Of a stretch of 64,000 bases of DNA, positions 22,593 through 32,800 are shown in pieces. A program made the translations under genes and the position numbers. Numbering within the stretch: the stretch's first letter is position 1; each line of letters begins with the position of its first letter. The notes under the pieces were generated by a model that was not told where the DNA came from, ran no database searches, and saw only the letters and a list, made by a program, of their open reading frames with translations. Source of the stretch: Stachybotrys elegans (taxonomy: Eukaryota; Ascomycota; Sordariomycetes; Hypocreales; Stachybotryaceae); contig JAGPNK010000007.1 in the NCBI GenBank assembly GCA_020746835.1, forward strand, positions 682,001 through 746,000. The letters are read 5' to 3'.

Positions 22593-23684
22593 ATGGCAGA
22601 CATCAAGGAGCGAATAAAGCAGGCCTCCTCCAGGAACACCAGCCTCCTGGACACCCTCTCCCGCACGGACTACGCCGGTCCTGCTCTTGAACAGCAGAGG
22701 CAATTCCTCGGCGAGCTCAAGGCAGAGCTGCAGCGATCCAACGCGAAGCTCAAAACCCTCAACAACAAGCGCATCGTTGAGCAGAGCGAGCATAAACGCT
22801 ATCGCGACAGCCACGTAAAGCGCTTCATGTACAGGGCCACCGGCCAGAGCGCCAAGTTTACCGAAAAGGCCAGCAAGGAGGAGCGCGAGTACTACGAGGT
22901 GCTCCAGGATATCCAAGAGGAGACGGCCATCAACGGCAACCTCGAGATCCAGATTGCAGACGCCGAAAAGGCCCTGCGCACGCTCGAGGCCGACGCTGAC
23001 ACCCACAATAAGGCGCAGCAGGACCTCGACTCGCTCTACACCTCCATCTTCTCGGGTCCTACGCCTCAGTTCCCTGGCGAAGATGAGAAGGAGCACAGGG
23101 CAAGCAGCGCTGTCCAGCAGTACAACGACACCCGCCAGAAGTCGGAGGCCGAGAACTATGCCATCGGCCTCCTCTATGAGGCATCCAAGCACCTCGAGAG
23201 AGCTAGGGGCCAGGTCGAGGCCGCCCTCAGCTACTCCCGCATGGACATGTTCGGCGGCGGCGCGGCAGCCGACATTGCGGAGCGCGACGCCGTATCGCAG
23301 GCCGAATACTCGGTCCACCAGGCGCAGATGGCCGTCGTGCGCGCGTCCCGCTCCTCGCCGTATGTCAAGGAGCTGCCCAGCATCAACTTCGCCAAGGGCA
23401 GCATCATCAGCGACGTCGTCTTCGACAACATCTTTACAGACTACGAGTTTCACCAGAAGCTCAAGGCCTCGGCGGAGGAGCTGCTCAGGGTCGTCAACGC
23501 GCTCAACTCGCAGATCAACGAGACGAGGCAGCGCGTGGACTCGCTGGCGCGGGAGCTGCAGCAGCGCGAGACTGAGTTGCGCGAGTCTCGGTTTGACTTG
23601 CAAAAGTTTAGAGAGAATGCTTTTGCGCAGGTTGCTGGTGGGGATGAAGGTGCCTTTGGCGGAGCGTATCGCGGATATAAGTGA
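22593..23684 (+). CDS. Coiled-coil protein, conserved-looking, function unknown
   Basis: Single exon. The ATG at 22593 (AGCCATGGC, strong context) is preferred to non-ATG extensions upstream, giving 364 residues. Almost the whole protein is alpha-helical with heptad-like spacing: residues about 25-65, 85-155 and 300-350 are charged helices. The middle (about 155-185) is a short Pro/Gly loop (FSGPTPQFPGED), and a glycine-rich loop MFGGGAAAD follows. No membrane segment or signal peptide. The C-terminus ends in GGAYRGYK. Size and helix pattern resemble eisosome or BAR-type scaffolds, but the Pil1/Lsp1 signature was not seen, so no name is given. Codon use is strongly GC-biased at third positions, suggesting good expression. 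Confidence 0.85.
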   Translation: MADIKERIKQASSRNTSLLDTLSRTDYAGPALEQQRQFLGELKAELQRSNAKLKTLNNKRIVEQSEHKRYRDSHVKRFMYRATGQSAKFTEKASKEEREYYEVLQDIQEETAINGNLEIQIADAEKALRTLEADADTHNKAQQDLDSLYTSIFSGPTPQFPGEDEKEHRASSAVQQYNDTRQKSEAENYAIGLLYEASKHLERARGQVEAALSYSRMDMFGGGAAADIAERDAVSQAEYSVHQAQMAVVRASRSSPYVKELPSINFAKGSIISDVVFDNIFTDYEFHQKLKASAEELLRVVNALNSQINETRQRVDSLARELQQRETELRESRFDLQKFRENAFAQVAGGDEGAFGGAYRGYK

Positions 23685-23962
23685 TTATCCTCCCACGATG
23701 GAGAGAGAGTTGAGGGCTTCTAGGTAGCTTCATCAATCTTTCTTTTTTCTTCCAGCTCCCTTGTTGTAATATGTCTCTTCCTGCAAGCGCTTTGATTCTT
23801 CTTGTCGTTTCAAATTCATTTGTCATTACTGCAACTAGAAGCAATCTTGCCGTGAAAGTCATTCTATGAGTTCATTATGATAACACTGCCCAATCAATAG
23901 TGCAAAGTCTCCTCAACCTTCTCTCACCCATGTCTATTCCCATGTCAATTCCCATGCCATAT

Positions 23963-25656
23963 TCACGGCGCCTCAATCAGGCAACGGTGTCCCTCCGGCT
24001 GAAGAAGAAAGAATGTCTTCATGGCCATGTCCGCATCACTCATATCCTCCTTAGGAGACACCCTGGCGTCAGGGAATTCGAGGAAGAAACGGCTCGTGGC
24101 AAGACGCAGCTCAATCCACGCCAGATTCTTTCCAAGACACACTTCAAAATGGCAAGGTCAGCAAATCTCCATGTCATGGTTCGGGAACGGCACGCGTACC
24201 TCTTGAGCCACGACCAAATGTAAAGAGGGCATCATTCATCGCCTTGGTTGGCTCATTCCATCGCGACGGCTTAAACTCTTCCGGGTCCGGGAAGATGTAC
24301 GGATCGCGATGCATCGTGTAAGGCTGCGCACCAACAATAGTTCCAGCCTCGAAGAAGTATCCTGCCAGCGTAGCACCACCGGCAGGAACTTCTCTTCGCA
24401 TAATCGTCGGGACAGCGGGGAAGAGACGCAAGGCTTCGTGGATGACGTTGTCCAGCACCGACAGACCGCGGAGATCCGCTTCCTCAAAGTCGGGAGGTAG
24501 GCCTCGCAGCTCCTTGACCAACTCATCCCTGATCTGAGGGTTCTTGCACACGGCCCAGACGAGAAACGTCAAGGTAGTTGCAGTGGTGTCGCTACCGGCT
24601 ACGATGTATATTTGGGCGTTGGAGCGCAGCTCGTCGAAGCTGATGTCTGCCTCGTCCTTGGCCCGGATCACGGCAGCCAACAAGCTCCGCTCCACGCTCG
24701 TTGGGTCTGTCAATGCGAATCTTTTGTGCATTTTAAGCGCGTCAATGGCGTACTGCTTGAGCTCATTGCGGAGGGCGACGGCTTTGGTGAAGAGGGGGAT
24801 GGGAAGAACACTTGCCCATGCCGTGATGGTGGGAAATGTCACACGTAGAGCGCCGTAGCCAGCAAGACTCTCCAGCAGCTCACTATAGTCATTCTTCTGC
24901 AGGCGTCATGTCAGCATTTTTCAGCACCACATTGCGTAGAACACGCCATGTCTGCCTTACCTTGCCTTTCTCAAGCATGTGGAACGAATCTCCAAAGGTC
25001 AGTTGCGCGATGACATCAGTGGCCATGAAGATGAACCACTTGAACACATCCGCAGTGCCTCTAGCGTCCGCCTCCTCCCGCATCCTCTGGATTGCTGTGG
25101 TGACCTTGTCATCCACAAGAGGAGTCAGGTGTTTGAGAGAGCTCTCCGCCATTGGCCCAGAAAGAAGCTTGCGATGCCTCCTGTGGATGTCGCTATTGCG
25201 GGTGATGAAAACGTTCTGGTCTCCGGGAATGCCGATCAGGTCGTACCATGATGACTTGCGGAAGGTTTCTTTCACGGTGTATATCTCTTTGAAAGCAGCG
25301 AGGTCGGAGATGTCGACTTCTGTGGGCGACATACGAACAACGGGCCCTTGGTGACCATGTTAATATATACAACAGCATTGGCATATAAGTTCATGTATCG
25401 ACTTCATGATGCTGCACCTACCATACTTGATGTGTAGTCCATGGATGTAGGCTGCTTGCTTCCCCTTTATCCAGTAGTAGGTGGTGACTAGACCTGTCCA
25501 TTTGCTATGCCACGGTCCGGGGACTTGAGAGGTCGGGCTTCGATATACTTGAATCGCTTTCTGCCCTTTATTAGTATCCAGTCACCAGCAAGTTTGTTCG
25601 CAACTCACAAGAAAAAAAGCAAGGCACAAGGACACGGGGATCGCCACGAGATGCAT
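23963..25656 (-). CDS. Cytochrome P450 monooxygenase
   Basis: Five exons on the minus strand: 25656-25609, 25560-25422, 25346-24961, 24896-24200 and 24141-23963, all with GT-AG introns, giving 482 residues. Exon 1 encodes only the N-terminal anchor (MHLVAIPVSLCLAFFL); exon 2 gives the Pro-rich hinge SQVPGPWHSKWTG. The I-helix AGSDTT is complete, the K-helix is EALR, the PERF-like motif is FKPSRW, and the haem loop FGRGSRVCLG is split by the last intron just before VCLG. The style is that of fungal secondary-metabolism P450s of the pisatin demethylase/trichodiene oxygenase broad clan. No biosynthetic gene touches it, so its substrate is unknown; a link with the PKS 16 kb away is possible but not shown. 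Confidence 0.93.
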
Positions 25657-26252
25657 GTTGCTGCGTGTCCAACGAGTTGGTCTTGAAGATGGTTGCGATT
25701 CTATGATGGAGTAGGTGCGTGCAGCGAGGAAAAAAGAGCAGAGTCAAACAATGAAGGGATCGTCAGACTGTAGCATACAATTGATGGTTGCGATTCTATG
25801 TCTTTCAAAAAATCCCAAGTCGTATGCTGCATAGGCTATATACTATTTGCATAGACTGTGGATGGTGACGGTCCACGACTTGGCGATCGGCCCCGGTCAC
25901 ACACGGCACCGACCTATCATTACCGAAAGCCGGCGCCGCCATCCGGCATTCGGCACTTCGCTGCTATAAATCCCGGCCATTCTCAAGTGCCGGGGTTGGG
26001 TATAGCAAATGATGTTGCATCAAGTCATGAATCGCCTTGAAAAAGCCGTGTCACTCAATTATTAAGCCCATATAAACTCGCGGGGAATTTGCGGAGACGG
26101 ACGGGCCAACTCCAATACCCGATAGGCTATGCTCCTCGCATGGAGTCTTTGTGCCGTCAGCCGCTGAGAAGCCAGCCGTATTGGTGTTTCTGCATATCCC
26201 GATGTAGCATCCAGTCTCAATCCAAGCCGAGTCCGTGGCGAGTGGTATGCGC
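25657..26252. promoter_or_regulatory. P450 promoter with TATA-like box and direct repeats
   Basis: Upstream region of the P450 that starts at 25656. A TATATA-containing element at 25835-25847 is about 185 nt before the ATG. Two perfect 18-bp direct repeats lie between it and the start. The distal part (25860-26250) also contains the 3' flank of the GH18 gene; nothing else is seen. Confidence 0.45.
25688..25800. repeat. Pair of perfect 18-bp direct repeats in the P450 promoter
   Basis: The sequence GATGGTTGCGATTCTATG occurs at 25688-25705 and again at 25783-25800, 95 nt apart start to start, with unrelated flanks. It may be a duplicated regulator site or a small duplication scar. Confidence 0.9.
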
Positions 26253-27251
26253 TCACTCGTCAGCCTCGGAATGGTACGTGAATGGATCGGGTACCAACGA
26301 AATATGGGGAGAATCTCCATCAATGTCTGCAACGGCCGGAGCTGGCTCGGCCTCTGCCGCCGGTGTTGGCTCCGTCGTGTCGCCTCTTAGCATGGTCGTC
26401 ATTTGTCGAGCCCATTCCCAGGGGCGTTCTCGGCCTCCCGGCATGCCGTTGAAGTACTCCCACCCCATGATGCCACCAAACTGGCCGTACATCCTCTTCA
26501 ATGTGCCAATGACTTCCGGTAGCATCTCAAATGGGACGAAGCCGCTTCCGTTGTCAGGGTGTGTCACGACACCCACCACAACCTTTTGGACAGGCCACCC
26601 GCGTTCCATCATCACGTCATACATCCTGGTGTTGCTGATGTCGCCCCAGCCACAGTAGAATTGGGTGTTGTACCAGGAAATGTCCCTTCCCCGCATAACC
26701 TCGAGGGCCTCGTAATCGAATCCGCTGAGGTTCGCTCGGGAGTCAAGAAGTGCCGCAGCCACAGGGGCCAAAGTTATGATGAAATCCTTTCCGAAATCCG
26801 CTCTCAGGCGGTCAATGAGCCGGATTATTCCACCGAGGCTCATTTTCTCCTCGACATCCAGGTCAATGCCGTCAAGGTTCCTGTCGCGGACCAAATCCCT
26901 CACCGGCAGGTAAAATCTCTCAAACTGCTCGTCAGACCCGTCGAGGCGCTCGTAGCTGCCCTTTGCGGCCCCTCCCAGCATGCCCATGACCTTGATTCCA
27001 GAGGCTTGTAGAATCCGCAGCTCGGCCCAGAGCGTCTGGAAGCGCGGGTGATCCGGAGGGTGGTCGTTCAAGGTCAGGGCGTTGGGTTCTGAGTTGATGT
27101 GGATGGCGGCGACAATGACATGTGTCAGAGAAATGCCTGGCTGCATGAGCAACGGCAGAATCGATATAGATTTGCCGGACGCATCATGGTGAGTTTGGTA
27201 GTACGTGATGAGCCGCGGAAGTGGATTGGCTGTGGGTGGAAGCGGAGGCAT
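26253..27251 (-). CDS. GH18 glycoside hydrolase (chitinase or endo-beta-N-acetylglucosaminidase type), no signal peptide
   Basis: Single exon, 332 residues. The GH18 catalytic signature DGIDLDVE is at residues 127-134 with the acid/base Glu134; the upstream strand KVMGMLGGAAKG matches the SxGG-like second conserved strand of the fold. GH18 enzymes cut beta-1,4 bonds next to N-acetylglucosamine using the substrate acetamido group. The N-terminus (PPLPPTANPLPRLITYYQ) enters the first barrel strand directly with no secretion signal, so it should act in the cytosol, as some fungal GH18 ENGase-like proteins do. The last 45 residues are an acidic Ala/Pro/Asp tail. Substrate, whether chitin oligomer or N-glycan, cannot be decided from sequence. 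Isolated gene. Confidence 0.9.
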   Translation of the reverse strand: MPPLPPTANPLPRLITYYQTHHDASGKSISILPLLMQPGISLTHVIVAAIHINSEPNALTLNDHPPDHPRFQTLWAELRILQASGIKVMGMLGGAAKGSYERLDGSDEQFERFYLPVRDLVRDRNLDGIDLDVEEKMSLGGIIRLIDRLRADFGKDFIITLAPVAAALLDSRANLSGFDYEALEVMRGRDISWYNTQFYCGWGDISNTRMYDVMMERGWPVQKVVVGVVTHPDNGSGFVPFEMLPEVIGTLKRMYGQFGGIMGWEYFNGMPGGRERPWEWARQMTTMLRGDTTEPTPAAEAEPAPAVADIDGDSPHISLVPDPFTYHSEADE

Positions 27252-27854
27252 CTTGGCCAGCTGATCCCTCTGGATGGACGGCCTCTAGAGTCGTGCAGGT
27301 GAAAAAGGAGGGAGGTTCGCTCCTCAGATGCGGGTTGATAAGATTTAATGCCAGCAAGCGATCAAGTGGGCGGAAGTTGCAAGTAGGTTGCCGAACCGAA
27401 TCCTTCGGAGCCGAAGCCTAAATTGAGTGAGTGAGAGTTCGTCGTTTCAGTGTCCCTCTTACGGCTGAGCCTTGGCATGTCGGTCACCAGACCACCAACC
27501 TCAATCTCACCCAACTCCTCTTCTTATTAAATTAGCATCGTTTGTCGTAGAAGTCCTGGGCGTGTTGTTTTAAAATTCCAATCCCAAGTCTGCGCATAAA
27601 CCGACTGGCGGGTTACTCCGTCCGTCATTAGCCACAGGCCAGGCTGGAATGTCACGGGAATCATGGGGCTGGTCGCAGCAAGATTCAGTCGTGTTGAGCA
27701 AATTAAACATCTAACGTAAACCACATCGTAACACATGTCGTTTCTCTCTCCCCAATCAATGTTGACCTCTTTCCTCCCGAAACCCCTTGAGTCCAGTCCA
27801 ATTCATGTTGCATAGAAATAGTACAGGAACAGCAACCACTCCATACCAACTTCA
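27252..27854. other. Intergenic region upstream of the GH18 gene
   Basis: 600 nt holding the GH18 promoter and the terminator of the secreted protein gene. No clear sites or reading frames. Confidence 0.4.
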
Positions 27855-29036
27855 TTACTTGCATTCCATCCATGGATCGCATTGTCCCTGGACAGTATAC
27901 TTGTCGTAGTAAGGGTAGGTGCCCTGCATGGCTTCGATGATGGGGTCAAAGAAGTCCTTGTTGAATCGCTCCGTGTCGCAGGTCGAACAAGGGCCAGTGA
28001 TGAAGCCGTCATAGTTCGTCGAGTATCCCAAGTAGCCGATGACCTTGTCGTTGGCGATATCCGTGACACGGAGGCTGAATGCCTCGGGCATCACGACCCA
28101 GTGGTCCGTAGCGGTGCCGTTGGTGCTGTTGCTTCCTGGAACAACAGGGTTCTGGTTGAACCACAGGCTCTTCAGTCCAGTCTGGCGGAGTGACTGGATG
28201 AGGATGAGGGTCAAGTGGGCGTTCTGGTCAAGCTGAATTCCCGCGCACTCAATGTTGATCTCGTATCCGGAACCACGTACAGGCTTGCTGATGCATTTGC
28301 CAGTGGACTCGTCCCAAACGAAGTTGGCCAAGAAGTCGTTCCAGGATGCCTGCCAGGTGATGAAGCGAGGGTTGGCAAAGACATCGACAAAGAGTCCGCC
28401 AGGAGGGCTTTGAGTGGGAGCAGGAACTGGATCGTCTCCAGTAGGCGAAGGCTGGGTAGTGGAGTGAGTGCCGGAATAGAATGTCGTGGAGGGCGGGACA
28501 GAAGTCGACTTGGATGAGGTCTGGGATTCCATGTCCTTGGGAACAGGAGGGGCATGCTCATCTCGGTTGCAAACAAAGGCTGACCAGCAGACAGCATCGT
28601 CGGTGACGGTTTTGTTGAGGGCGGCACTGACAGGACGACCACGGTAGGCCCAGCAGTTGAGGGATTGGCCTCCTTCTTTGGTGGTAACGGCACGGCCTGC
28701 GATGTATCCGTTGGGGGTACCGTCCTCGATGTAGGCGGACCAAACATCGCCATTGGAAAAGGTTGCGGTGGCACCAGCAGGCACCCAGGGGTAAATACCA
28801 TCGCGATAGGGAACCTGGACGGCCATGTCGGGTGCATCAGGGTAAGCGTAGCCCGACTCAGGCCAAGCAATGTTCTGATACCAGTTCATCTGACGAGAAG
28901 TGGACCATTCGGGGTGCTCGGTGTAGTCACCTATGCCGCAATCGCAGAGGATAAGATCCTCTTTGGGGAAACGTTGGGCCTGAACGACGACGGACGAGGC
29001 CAGGGCCAAAATGCTGAGCAGCTTGGAGGCGGACAT
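27855..29036 (-). CDS. Secreted two-domain protein of unknown function
   Basis: Single exon, 393 residues. A clear signal peptide (LLSILALASSVVVQAQ, cut expected after Ala-Gln-Ala) is followed by an N-terminal domain (residues 22-160) with Cys pairs beginning CDCGIGDYTEHPEW, then a Ser/Thr/Pro linker (about 163-210), and a C-terminal domain (215-393) with three N-glycosylation sequons in the window NKT, NST and NGT overall, and a CSTC motif near the end. The linker suggests O-mannosylation and separation of two folded units. No hydrolase motif or membrane anchor is seen. I do not recognise the family; cell-wall or extracellular location is likely. Next gene upstream is divergent. Confidence 0.85.
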   Translation of the reverse strand: MSASKLLSILALASSVVVQAQRFPKEDLILCDCGIGDYTEHPEWSTSRQMNWYQNIAWPESGYAYPDAPDMAVQVPYRDGIYPWVPAGATATFSNGDVWSAYIEDGTPNGYIAGRAVTTKEGGQSLNCWAYRGRPVSAALNKTVTDDAVCWSAFVCNRDEHAPPVPKDMESQTSSKSTSVPPSTTFYSGTHSTTQPSPTGDDPVPAPTQSPPGGLFVDVFANPRFITWQASWNDFLANFVWDESTGKCISKPVRGSGYEINIECAGIQLDQNAHLTLILIQSLRQTGLKSLWFNQNPVVPGSNSTNGTATDHWVVMPEAFSLRVTDIANDKVIGYLGYSTNYDGFITGPCSTCDTERFNKDFFDPIIEAMQGTYPYYDKYTVQGQCDPWMECK

Positions 29037-30307
29037 TTTGGTCGAGGTTGAATGAAGACTTGAATGGGCTTCAAAAGAATGGGAGATGATGGGCGGAATT
29101 GCTTGAAGGTCGGGAGTGGCTGGACGGGATGAAGTGAGAGTTGGGACTCGAGATTGTTGAAGAGGAAGAGGAGTAGAGTCAGGTCGGGGGACAGAGAGAG
29201 ACTTTATGGCTGGTTATTCCAGAGAAGCTCAGGCACAGGAGGGAAAGAGCACGCCGGGCCATGACGACGACAATGGTTGGGGCATGAGGCCATGAGGCCA
29301 CCAGCTGGAAAGAAGGCAGGTGCGCACGAACAATGGCTGCAAGTAATGAGGAAGGTAAGGAACCTGCCACCTACCCCAAGTTGGTATTCTTACGTACAAG
29401 AAGCGAGCGGGCTACGTCAACCTCAGGAATCATGGTTCGATTCGAATTTCAGGCAAGCACGCTCTCCCCAGGAGTGAGGCATCCGATGGAAGCGGCCTGG
29501 TACACAACGAAGTAAGGTGCACAGGGGGAGAACAGTTTTGGTAGGTCCTAAGCTGAATATTAGGCATTCCATTTTACATTAGTACCTCCTCTAGCACGCA
29601 GATATGTAACAAGTTGGATGCGCGCGGCAAGGCATACTGACCTGTTTGTGTTCAGATAACTCATAATAATTGCTGCTCGCGTAGTATGGATGCACCTTCC
29701 AGGGCCAGGTCGAGTTGAAGTGATGCAATGGATTTATCTGAAGGTAGCTCTTCGTAAAATCGCAGAGATGAAGCGACATTGAATATGCATCTCCTTGTAT
29801 CTTGTTCATCTAGATTTATCAACGATGTAACACTTCGTCAATGGGCAAGATAGGTCGCTGCAATAGTGATAATTTTTCTTTTTCTTCCTTTTCTTCCTTT
29901 TCTTCCTTTTCTTCCTTTTCTTCCTTTTCTTCTTTTTCTTCTTTTTCTTCTTTTTCGTTGGGACTTGACTTCGTGATATCGAATTCGGCGTTCTTGCCGC
30001 AATCTAGCACAAGGTGCCAAAGACTTGTAAGAGAATCACCTATTTTAATTTGGCCATTCAGACATCATTCATGCCATATCGTAAATGTTGATGAAAGATG
30101 TGCATATCTGCTGATGAGGTGTAGTTTGTTTGGCACAACGATGCCTACCCTGTACTTTCTTAATTGCCGACCTTGGGCTTCCCGAAATCCGGTTGACTTG
30201 GCTCCACCAATTCGCCAGGGCAGAGAAATCCTGTCAACAACATCTCGTCCTACTCGTCCCTCCCATGTTTATGAACGCCTCGCTCGAATAATCCGAACAT
30301 ATGCAAA
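29037..30307. other. Intergenic region with pyrimidine microsatellite
   Basis: 1.27 kb between two divergent genes. Contains the 9-mer microsatellite at 29874-29957. A 157-codon frame at 29841-30314 runs through the microsatellite and is judged noncoding because its Ser/Phe run is only the repeat translated. Confidence 0.45.
29874..29957. repeat. 9-nt pyrimidine microsatellite (TTTTCTTCC / TTTTTCTTC)
   Basis: About nine copies of a 9-nt unit; the first half reads TTTTCTTCC and the second TTTTTCTTC, so two sub-arrays differ by a C-to-T change. It lies about 350 nt upstream of the gene at 30308. All-pyrimidine strand could form triplex DNA. Confidence 0.9.
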
Positions 30308-30919
30308 ATGTTGAGACTCGGGAGGCCATTGACGTGGAAACAGTCCTCCTGGGGTCGACAATTTGTTCGCCATCTGCACCCGAGTACGCCCTGCTTGCAA
30401 TCGCAGGCATCTCGGATTGATCGCATCACTGCGAGGCTGCCACGGAGCTTACAAAAGTATACCAATGGTCTCCGGAACGCCCCAGTGTCCCATATCGTCT
30501 CGTTTCTTATACTTCACGAGCTCACCGCCATTGTACCATTGTTCGCCCTCGTTGGCTTCTTTCACTATACCGACTATGTACCTGTGTCGTACATGACACA
30601 GCACTTTGGCAGCTATGTTGAAGCCGGCACCGCCCGGTTCGAGAAGTACTTCCGGCGCAAGGGCTGGTTCGGATTTGGCCAAGATGAACCCACGTCTGCT
30701 ATGACAACGGATAGCAACGACGGGGGCCGAACACGCCAGGCCATGGAGCGTTGGCAAGAAGGAGAGGCCAAATACAAGATTCTGATGGAGGTGGCTCTGG
30801 CTTATGCGATCACAAAGGCACTTTTACCGGTTCGGATTATTGGAAGTGTCTGGGCTGCTCCATGGTTCGCCAATCGCGTGCTTTTGCGGGCTCGATCTCT
30901 CTTCACTCGCAAGACGTAG
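30308..30919 (+). CDS. Small mitochondrial membrane protein (possibly Mrx11-like)
   Basis: Single exon, 203 residues. The N-terminus is basic (LGRPLTWKQSSWGRQFVRHL) like a mitochondrial presequence. The core has a hydrophobic hairpin at residues 65-90 (IVSFLILHELTAIVPLFALV) followed by a conserved-looking HYTDYVPVSY and an aromatic/basic helix (FEKYFRRKGWFGFG). A second hydrophobic segment is at about 160-185. This arrangement recalls the fungal Mrx11/YPL041C family linked to the mitochondrial gene-expression network, but the match is from memory and unverified. Convergent with NDK, whose stop is only 116 nt away. Confidence 0.75.
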   Translation: MLRLGRPLTWKQSSWGRQFVRHLHPSTPCLQSQASRIDRITARLPRSLQKYTNGLRNAPVSHIVSFLILHELTAIVPLFALVGFFHYTDYVPVSYMTQHFGSYVEAGTARFEKYFRRKGWFGFGQDEPTSAMTTDSNDGGRTRQAMERWQEGEAKYKILMEVALAYAITKALLPVRIIGSVWAAPWFANRVLLRARSLFTRKT

Positions 30920-31035
30920 TTTCAGGCAGCTTAATCAATCCATTGTGATGATTTATTGAAGTGTATATACCCTTTTCTTTTCGAGTTATAGTGACGACAC
31001 CATCACACGTTCATGACATGACCGCGATACACCAT

Positions 31036-31768
31036 TTAAGGCTTCTCGTAGATCCAGTCGAACTGGGAGGCCTTGTAGCTGACAGCCTCACCGTCCTTGA
31101 ACCAGAGAGCAATCTCCTTCTGGGCGTTCTCGACAGAGTCGGAGCCGTGGCAGACGTTTCGGCCGACGTCGATGGCGTAGTCACCACGGATGGTGCCAGG
31201 GGCGGAGGCGAGGGGGTTGGTGGCACCGAGGATGGCTGGAAATCTATTGTCAGCAGGGTGTCAGGATGGACAGGCGAGTGGAATGACGTACTGCGGCCGG
31301 TCTTGACGGCATCACGGCCCTCCCAGATCATGGCGCAGATGGGGCCAGACAGCATGTCTACAGATGATTAGCTGGCTTGTAGAGATCAAGCTGGGTCGTG
31401 GGATACATACAGGAGATCAGACCAGGGAAGAAAGGCTTCTCCTTGAGGTCGGCATCTGGGGGCGAGTTAGTATGAGTGCCGCATTGTCAGGTCGATCGGT
31501 ACGAACAGTGAGCCTCGAGGTGCTCCTTGGGGGGAGTGACGAGCTTGATGGCGACGAGCTTGAAGCTGCGGGGATGGTCAGTCTCAGCGACGAAAGAGGG
31601 TTTGCATACTACTCACCCACGGCTCTCGAAGCGGGAGACGATGGGGCCGATCAGGCCACGCTGAACACCGTCAGGCTTGATGGCGATGAAGCTGCGGTGT
31701 GGTGTTAGATGATTTTTCAAGGGGTGCTGAGGGGTTGGCGGGGTAGCTCACGTCTGCTCGGTAGACAT
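31036..31768 (-). CDS. Nucleoside diphosphate kinase
   Basis: Transfers gamma-phosphate between nucleoside tri- and diphosphates through a phosphohistidine. Six exons on the minus strand: 31768-31752, 31691-31617, 31565-31507, 31455-31411, 31357-31292, 31235-31036; introns of 51-60 nt, all GT-AG, give 153 residues, exactly the family size. Start [19 protein letters not shown]; catalytic His in NVCHGSD; the family motif [14 protein letters not shown] precedes it. The first exon is only 17 nt, so simple ORF reading misses the gene. No targeting peptide, so cytosolic. The very high intron density compared with its neighbours is typical for this gene in Pezizomycotina. Divergent from glucosidase II alpha. 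Confidence 0.97.
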
Positions 31769-32800
31769 TGCGTAGGTTGGTGGGAGGTTGTTGGGGGTAA
31801 TTGGAAGAGGTTGAAGAGGAGCTTTGACTTCTGACACGGACGGTACAGAGCTTGACGGTTGAGGGTTAAAAGGGGAGAAGAGGAGGTAGAGGGCGAAGAG
31901 GGCGAAGAGAGCAATGAAAACTGGCGGGGGTAGATTTTCTGCCGCCCACCGCCGTGGCCGTGGCTGGACCGCCAGCGTCTGATCGGGGTGCTTCTTCGCA
32001 CCCGAAGCGGGGTCCTCATGGCCGTCTTCAGCCATTGTGATTTGCCAATGATACCCGACTGTTACAGTGCGGCCTTCACAGTGCCAGGCAGCCCGAGCGC
32101 TTGGCGGGTTTGCTCCAACACACACAGCTTGGCAGTATGCAATCAGAAAACAGAGGCCTATTTGCTCGTGATAATCTGGCTGGTTCTGCTGATGACCTCA
32201 CCGCTGTTGCAGAGCTTTCTACCCGATGGGGAAATTGGCCTAGGACAGACGTGACAAATAAAACGGACAGGCTTGCAGCTATTTGCAATCGACGATGCTA
32301 TAAACACTGCAGCAGAGTTGGGCAGAGAGAGGAGATCGGCAGTGCTTCAACCAATCGTGGGCAGATCTTGAGCACACTGGACCCTTAGAATCAGCACCAA
32401 CTGCACTGGTTGATGTCTTGTCTCACAGTGCAGAACCGGCTTCTAGGAGATTTCGTTACTTGCATAACTGCTCGAAGCCTCCAACGCCCGCCATCCATCT
32501 AACGAGGCTGCCCCGCCATGCCACATCAGGGACAGAGCAACCCCTGTCGCAAGATTGGGCCAATCCTGTTTGGGGGATCCTTTGAGCTGCCAGGTAAGCC
32601 ATTCTGTAACGAGTGGCTATTGACCTTCAACAACCTCCATCGTCTACCGCCATTCCTCAAGACGTCGTGGTAGCGGTACACACCTAGCGAGACATTGCAT
32701 CACGGCGTCTTTTTGCTGATGTTTTCTATTTCGTCATAACTATTATTGGTCTTTGTTTTCTCCCAACCTTTCCCCCATACGGCCTGCCTCCATACCCATC
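31769..32800. promoter_or_regulatory. Divergent promoter region of NDK and glucosidase II alpha
   Basis: 1.03 kb. On the NDK side (31780-31990) the plus strand is purine-rich, meaning a pyrimidine-rich leader on the NDK strand. On the glucosidase side the last 100 nt are T/C-rich. No defined transcription-factor site is claimed. Confidence 0.45.

Noticed and set aside
22407..23603. 398-codon antisense frame opposite the coiled-coil gene
   Set aside because: It mirrors the GC-rich third positions of the real gene; Val/Leu-rich with no domain. Sense strand has the good start and coding pattern.
22593..23684. Eisosome protein Pil1/Lsp1
   Set aside because: Similar size and helical nature, but the N-terminal Pil1 signature is not seen.
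29874..29957. CRISPR-like array
   Set aside because: A simple 9-nt microsatellite without spacers, in a eukaryote.
29841..30314. 157-codon frame overlapping the start of the 30308 gene
   Set aside because: Its first half is only the microsatellite translated as Ser/Phe; overlaps a better gene.
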